Source: Bacteroidaceae bacterium
GTDB taxonomy: Bacteria > Bacteroidota > Bacteroidia > Bacteroidales > Bacteroidaceae
Direction of reading: 5' to 3'
Length of the DNA: 64,000 bases
Assembly: GCA_017465905.1 (NCBI GenBank)
Contig: JAFTVE010000013.1
Location: 149,237 to 213,236, forward strand
Part shown: piece after piece, positions 59,979 to 64,000 of the stretch
How the letters are laid out: the number at the start of each line of letters is the position of its first letter
Position numbering within the stretch: position 1 is the first letter of the stretch
Program-made: the position numbers and the translations under genes
Notes under the pieces: generated by a model
Seen by the model: the letters and a program-made list of their open reading frames with translations, nothing else
The model's database searches: none
Told to the model about the DNA's origin: nothing

Positions 59979-60362
59979 ATGAAACGAAAAGACAACACAC
60001 TGACCAAGATGGAATTTCAAATCATGTCCATCCTTTGGGACATCAACCACTCGGCTTGTGCCTGGGATATCCTCAACCGGATGGATGAGCCCAAGCCTGC
60101 CTACACCACCATCGCCACCTACATGAAGATTCTCTATGAGAAGGGCTATGTAGACTATTTCAAGAACAAGGGCGAGGGCAAGACCCACATGTACATCGCC
60201 AAGGTGAAGCGTGCCGAATACACCCGCCAGACCATGCAGGAGATGAAGAAGAGCCTTTTCGACGGCAGCCTGAAGTCGATGCTCAGCTTCTTCGTCAAGG
60301 AGGAGAACCTATCGGCCGATGAGATAAAGGAGTTGCTTAACTTAATCGAACAGGAGGACTAA
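59979..60362 (+). CDS. BlaI/MecI/CopY family transcriptional repressor
   Basis: 127 aa. A winged-helix domain covers about residues 5-80 (LTKMEFQIMSILWDINHSACAWDIL, PAYTTIATYMKILYEKGYVDY). The C-terminal dimerisation helices contain SMLSFFVKEENLSADEIKELLNLI. The family represses its operon until cleaved by the partner BlaR1-like protease, encoded 3 bases downstream. I found no clear operator dyad in the 169-base gap after mutS; a weak TACTTTGC lies near 59906-59913. Confidence 0.93.
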   Translation: MKRKDNTLTKMEFQIMSILWDINHSACAWDILNRMDEPKPAYTTIATYMKILYEKGYVDYFKNKGEGKTHMYIAKVKRAEYTRQTMQEMKKSLFDGSLKSMLSFFVKEENLSADEIKELLNLIEQED

Positions 60363-60365
60363 GCC

Positions 60366-62894
60366 ATGTGGAACGAACTATTTGTCTATGCCGCGAAGTC
60401 GGCCTTCGTGCTTACACTGCTCTATGCACCCTACACGCTGTTGCTACGCAAGGAGCACTTCTTCCGTCAGAATCGCTTGACGCTTGTCGGTATACTTGTG
60501 CTATCGCTCATATTGCCATTCATCAATCTGCTGCATGGAGAGATTGGGTTTGTTGCACCTCAGCCTGAGCCTGTGGTCATGAACGTGGAGGCACAGCCAG
60601 TAGAGCCCATTTCAATTGACATTTCTGAACCAACGTCCCAAACACCGCAACCTGTTGCCGTAAGCCAACCCTCACACCAACCTATCGACTATGCGCAGTG
60701 GCTATGTATCCTATATATGATAGGTGTATCGGTTGCCGTCGGCATACGTCTCTGGCAATTCATCCGTATGGACCGCCTCATCCGCAGGGGTTGCCTGTGG
60801 CATGATACGGTAGACGGCATCACCATCTACTGCCACGCCAGCGACATTGCGCCTTATAGCTGGATGCGACGCATCGTCATCAGCCAGCACGACTACGACA
60901 ACCACCGTCACGAGATACTGCTCCACGAGCGTGGCCACGTGCTCTGCCACCACTCTTGGGACATCCTGCTGCTGATGCTTGTGCAGACGGTGCAGTGGTT
61001 CAACCCCTTCGTCTATATGTTCGGTGCCAGTCTCCGCGATGTTCACGAGTACGAGGCCGACGACTATGTGCTGCGCCAAGGCGTATCGGCCGGCCAGTAC
61101 CAGACTCTGCTGCTGAAGACAGCCGTTGGTGCCAGTGCCTACTCCTTTGCCAACAACTTCAACCACTCAAAGATCAAGAGCCGCATCGTGATGATGAAGC
61201 ACAAAAAGATAAATCCGTGGATGCGTTGCAAGGTGCTCTACATCCTGCCCATGGCTTTTGCGGCACTTATTGTCTATGCCCAGCCCGAAATCATCGAGCC
61301 TATAATCCCTGATTCTGTGCAGAACGTCGATGAGGAATTCCACAAGATCCTCGATGAGATGCTGCTCCTATACGATGATGAGGTGGTTGATACTGACCGT
61401 TTCCTCGAACTGCTGCGCACCGACTACGACTCCGATGATGTGCTCCGTGCCATGCCACGTAAGAAACTGGAGAAGCATGTCCATAAACTGGCAGTACCCA
61501 ACATCGAATGGCTTTTGGGTGATGGCGACGAAGAGATACAGATGAGTTTGTATTATGACCGCACCCACAACGAGAAAGCCAAGAATGGCGCACTCGCGGT
61601 TGACAAGGATGGTCCGGACAGGTTGATGGAGGTCGATGGACATCTGGAGCCATATCCTTTCCCTCGTGTGGAAAGTCTCGACGAAGTGCTGCTTATCTAC
61701 GATGACAAAGTAGTGGAAAAAGAAGAGTTTATCCGCTTGACAAAAGAGGACTATGACAACAATGATTTGGTGTATGTCGTGAACAAATATTTGGCACCAC
61801 ATGTAAAGAGTCTTTATCCGCACACTATACGATGGTATAAAGACTACGAAGATTTTGAAGTTGCAAAAGAAATGTACGAAAGAACAGGAAATAAAAAAGC
61901 GCTGAATGGTGTAGTAATAGTAGAAAAAGTAGATGCCAATGCAATTCCTAGGCCATGGCCATCCGTCAACTTCGCTCTTGAAGGACATGTTTCTTCCGAC
62001 ATCAAGGATGTTGCTTATATGATTACATTAGAAGATGGAGTAGACGCCATCAATAAAAAAAACGAATGTGTAGTATATGTCAAGGATGGGAAATTCTCTT
62101 ATCATGCCCAACTCGACAAACCCACCAAAGCAACTATCCGTGCCATATTTGCAGACGGTTCCTTGTGTGAAGCATACATAGAGCAGGTTTTCGTTCCTGG
62201 CAAAAAACTTAATATCCTCGTTATGGACAATAAGTTTGTAGCAAGCTATACTCCTTTTACAGAGAGTAAATCAGAGAGTCAAAGCGTGCCTTTCTCCGAG
62301 TGGGGCATGCATCCCTCCAAACGAGAGGAGCAACCAAAAGAGGTCGCGGTACAAGTGGGGCAAGGCAAACATAAGGAAAAGAAGCTCTTCGGCCGAGGCA
62401 CACGCGTGCCTGGCACCAGCATGCAGTACACCCCTAACCAAATAGGGCAGGAGATAGGGACGGCATTGGCCATCGCCCGCCCTACAGAGATTAGAGAGTT
62501 CTCGTTCGATGTACTTTCGTGCAACATCAAAGACGCCGTGATGGGTATAAACATCTATCGTGCCGACACCGATACAAAGTTTATCGGCCCCATCCTTGCA
62601 AACGTTGAGCAAGGAAAGAAGCAGGCGATAGGCCTTCGCCCAGTGGAATCCTTCGTTCTGGAGCCGGGAGAATACATCGTATCCATCGGCCTCGTCGACT
62701 GCGATGAAGAGACTAAGGCACTATGGGCCAACAGTCACCAGTGGGACGAGGAACAACGTCGCGAGATGGCGAAGCAAAGCACCCTGCAACTCCCCTTCTA
62801 TGTCAAGGAAAGTTACATCAGACGCGACGCAAGCGACACTTTCGAGAAACGCAACATCAACGTCGGACTACAGGTGAAGGGAATAGAGTACTGA
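60366..62894 (+). CDS. BlaR1-family M56 metallopeptidase with tandem plug-like modules
   Basis: 842 aa. N-terminal TM helices and LLYAPYTLLLRKEHFFRQNR. The zinc site HERGH (about 187-191) lies in HEILLHERGHVLCHHSWDIL, with a downstream Glu in HEYEADDYVL, typical of M56/BlaR1. After a TM helix near 290 the extracytoplasmic part holds two similar modules (about 328-410 and 438-522). They share LLLYDDEVV / LLIYDDKVV and end EKAKNGALAVDK / KKALNGVVIVEK, like the plug-type xxKNGVIxITTK ends seen in other Bacteroidetes M56 proteins. The final third has Ig-like carboxypeptidase-type repeats. Inducing signal unknown; no beta-lactamase gene is nearby. Confidence 0.9.
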   Translation: MWNELFVYAAKSAFVLTLLYAPYTLLLRKEHFFRQNRLTLVGILVLSLILPFINLLHGEIGFVAPQPEPVVMNVEAQPVEPISIDISEPTSQTPQPVAVSQPSHQPIDYAQWLCILYMIGVSVAVGIRLWQFIRMDRLIRRGCLWHDTVDGITIYCHASDIAPYSWMRRIVISQHDYDNHRHEILLHERGHVLCHHSWDILLLMLVQTVQWFNPFVYMFGASLRDVHEYEADDYVLRQGVSAGQYQTLLLKTAVGASAYSFANNFNHSKIKSRIVMMKHKKINPWMRCKVLYILPMAFAALIVYAQPEIIEPIIPDSVQNVDEEFHKILDEMLLLYDDEVVDTDRFLELLRTDYDSDDVLRAMPRKKLEKHVHKLAVPNIEWLLGDGDEEIQMSLYYDRTHNEKAKNGALAVDKDGPDRLMEVDGHLEPYPFPRVESLDEVLLIYDDKVVEKEEFIRLTKEDYDNNDLVYVVNKYLAPHVKSLYPHTIRWYKDYEDFEVAKEMYERTGNKKALNGVVIVEKVDANAIPRPWPSVNFALEGHVSSDIKDVAYMITLEDGVDAINKKNECVVYVKDGKFSYHAQLDKPTKATIRAIFADGSLCEAYIEQVFVPGKKLNILVMDNKFVASYTPFTESKSESQSVPFSEWGMHPSKREEQPKEVAVQVGQGKHKEKKLFGRGTRVPGTSMQYTPNQIGQEIGTALAIARPTEIREFSFDVLSCNIKDAVMGINIYRADTDTKFIGPILANVEQGKKQAIGLRPVESFVLEPGEYIVSIGLVDCDEETKALWANSHQWDEEQRREMAKQSTLQLPFYVKESYIRRDASDTFEKRNINVGLQVKGIEY

Positions 62895-62938
62895 ATCCTA
62901 AAGGAAACAGCCAATAAAGTGATACATTTCTCCATCCT

Positions 62939-62964
62939 CCCGAATGTGCTGAAGCACATTCGGG
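62939..62964. repeat. Perfect 12-bp inverted repeat after the BlaR1-like gene
   Basis: CCCGAATGTGCT ga AGCACATTCGGG: a perfect 12-bp stem with a two-base loop, 45 bases after the stop. No T run follows, so it is at best a Rho-assisted terminator or RNA stabiliser. A 63-codon GTG-started frame across it (62919-63110) has no recognised similarity. Confidence 0.7.
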
Positions 62965-63131
62965 ATTCAGAACTTTACCAAAAATATTCAACCTATACGA
63001 TTGGGGGCTCTCTTGTACGGATGATTTTGTTTCACGCTCGCGAATCTCGCAAAGAACGCATCCGCAACAAACTTACCGCCGACCTCTGCGAAGTATTATT
63101 CGGAAGTTAGTGCGAACCTTGCCACTCTTCG

Positions 63132-63428
63132 TCAGTATGGAGCTTTGTCTGGATTCTGCCGAGTATCGAAGACGGCTTCGACCTCTATACAAGTAGCGCG
63201 AACGCTGTAATACACCTTGAAATATTCACAGACAAACACTCGGGTATCGGGAACGGATGTAGAACGATACATCAATGGGTACTTCGCCACCAAGCGTAAA
63301 GTGTCCTTGATCATCTTCATCACAGAACGGCTGTATTTGGCATTGCCATTTCGCAGAGCATAGAACATCAGTATTCTATTCAATTCTGATGTGGCTCGTG
63401 CAGACCATCGTACCTTTAGCGCAGCCAT
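63132..63428 (-). CDS. RelE/ParE family toxin
   Basis: 98 aa. LKVRWSARATSELNRILMFYALRNG matches the ParE N-terminal pattern. YPLMYRSTSVPDTRVFVCEYFKVYYSV and the C-terminal IEVEAVFDTRQNP match the RelE/ParE beta-sheet and the terminal D-x-R-Q-x-P. ParE-type toxins poison gyrase; RelE types cut ribosome-bound mRNA. The family is clear, the target is not. Its start overlaps the upstream antitoxin-like gene by 13 bases. Confidence 0.88.
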   Translation of the reverse strand: MAALKVRWSARATSELNRILMFYALRNGNAKYSRSVMKMIKDTLRLVAKYPLMYRSTSVPDTRVFVCEYFKVYYSVRATCIEVEAVFDTRQNPDKAPY

Positions 63429-63640
63429 TCCTCCACCATTTTATCTACTTCTTCCTGCGTATAGAAACGGCCCTCTTCGAAATCCTTCTTTGATTGCATT
63501 ATCACCTCCGTCTCATACGGAGTAGGATGGTACATGGGACTTTCAGTAGCGGCAGTGTGTCCATACGTTGCCATCGGTTCGCCGGCACGCGGGGCTTCCA
63601 TAGGAGCCGCATCGTAGGGGGGGAGGGACATATCGTTCAT
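63416..63640 (-). CDS. Probable antitoxin of the ParE-type pair
   Basis: 74 aa. Residues 1-42 are Pro/Ala/Met-rich and look disordered. Residues 43-74 (TEVIMQSKKDFEEGRFYTQEEVDKMVEEWLR) are the amphipathic helix pattern with which small antitoxins wrap ParE toxins. The YTQEEVDKMVEEWL segment is common in Bacteroidales antitoxins. No DNA-binding domain is evident. Upstream of and overlapping the toxin gene, the usual order. Confidence 0.75.
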   Translation of the reverse strand: MNDMSLPPYDAAPMEAPRAGEPMATYGHTAATESPMYHPTPYETEVIMQSKKDFEEGRFYTQEEVDKMVEEWLR

Positions 63641-63672
63641 ACGCTCGTTTTTGCCTTACACATATTATTTTG

Positions 63673-63680
63673 CGAAGATA
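63673..63680 (-). promoter_or_regulatory. -7 box (TATCTTCG) of the toxin-antitoxin pair
   Basis: The variant box lies 33 bases before the antitoxin ATG at 63640. From here to 63917 I see no gene. Confidence 0.5.
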
Positions 63681-63917
63681 CAACATCCTCCACAATGCCG
63701 CAACTTTTCCAATACATTTTTGCCATTCCGAGCAAACGGAAGGGTCCGCATTATGCAAGCATGAAGATACGATTATATATGCAAGTGATATCTATAACAT
63801 AAGAAAAACTGAATACACACAAGCAATAATCTTGCAGAAAGTGTCCGAAAAGTTTTCAAGTGTCTTATACTGCTATAGGTAGACACATTTAATAACCATT
63901 AAAAATGTGTAAACAGT

Positions 63918-64000
63918 ATGAGAAAACGGTATCAACATTACAGTGAAGAAGAACGTTTGTTAATTCTTCGTGACTACTTTACTTCGGGTATGGCCAAGCG
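63918..64000 (+). CDS. Transposase-like helix-turn-helix protein, N-terminus only (cut by window edge)
   Basis: Open from the ATG at 63918 to the end of the window (27 codons): MRKRYQHYSEEERLLILRDY then FTSGMAK. The opening EERLLILRDYFTSG is the first helix of the HTH domain of IS3-type OrfA or similar insertion-sequence transposases. An inverted-repeat end is probably within 63842-63900 but cannot be defined without the other end. Confidence 0.6.
   Translation, partial: MRKRYQHYSEEERLLILRDYFTSGMAK

Noticed and set aside
62919-63110. 63-codon GTG-started frame after the BlaR1-like gene
   Set aside because: Contains the perfect hairpin, lacks an ATG and any known pattern; perhaps a decayed fragment, but not supported as a gene.

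Overview
The window is chromosomal DNA from a member of the Bacteroidales, probably Bacteroidaceae or Prevotellaceae. Four things point there. Many genes have -7 boxes of the form TAnnTTTG about 10-90 bases before the start. SecD and SecF are fused. There are lineage-typical families such as DUF2723, DUF4292, the smalltalk peptide, WbqC, and M28 glutaminyl cyclase. There is also a FucP / serine-type sulfatase carbohydrate cluster. I cannot name the genus. The sequence looks moderately GC-rich; I did not measure GC.

Layout. 1-4610 is an accessory block: a truncated four-helix-bundle-suffix protein, a coiled-coil protein, a DUF3987 P-loop protein and a zinc-ribbon DUF6371-like protein. It is embedded in repeats: 10-bp-phased TTAGGGG-type arrays, a pair of 30-bp inverted repeats around the DUF3987 gene, and two in-frame palindromic insertions inside the DUF6371 gene. 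4675-9237 holds an aspartate-dehydrogenase-like gene convergent with a dehydrogenase / sulfatase / FucP operon. 9406-11539 has a 3 x 25 bp tandem repeat, tRNA-Arg(CCT), an SLC13 transporter and tRNA-Leu(CAA). 11755-19413 holds secDF, an EEP phosphatase, two rhomboids, prfB and a CYTH protein. 19496-19998 is a small HU/smalltalk unit. 20287-29076 carries wbqC, pdxB, an outer-membrane barrel, priA, an HD phosphohydrolase and gltX. 29289-33633 is dut-TPR-DUF4292-EnvC, an envelope cluster. 33672-36025 is rhamnogalacturonan lyase plus rhamnose mutarotase. 36159-45801 has queG, a duplicated PH-like membrane protein, a repeat-rich gap, a polysaccharide deacetylase, a giant DUF2723 protein, a sirtuin and two FKBP isomerases. 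46046-50070 has sufE, glutaminyl cyclase, cysS and xerD. 50201-59809 has an S9 peptidase, a TPR lipoprotein, a thioesterase, dprA, a cation exporter and mutS. 59979-64000 has a BlaI/BlaR1 pair, a ParE-type toxin-antitoxin pair, and the first codons of a transposase-like gene at the edge.

Most of the window is conserved housekeeping and envelope biology. The best candidate for something undescribed is the 1-4610 block. A P-loop protein and a zinc-ribbon, primase-like protein sit beside helically phased, inverted decamer arrays that resemble iterons, and paired palindromes bracket one of the genes. A shorter copy of part of its non-coding DNA lies 36 kb away at 38273-38575 and looks like a collapsed or empty version. 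The HU/smalltalk unit at 19.5 kb belongs to another poorly understood Bacteroidales accessory family.
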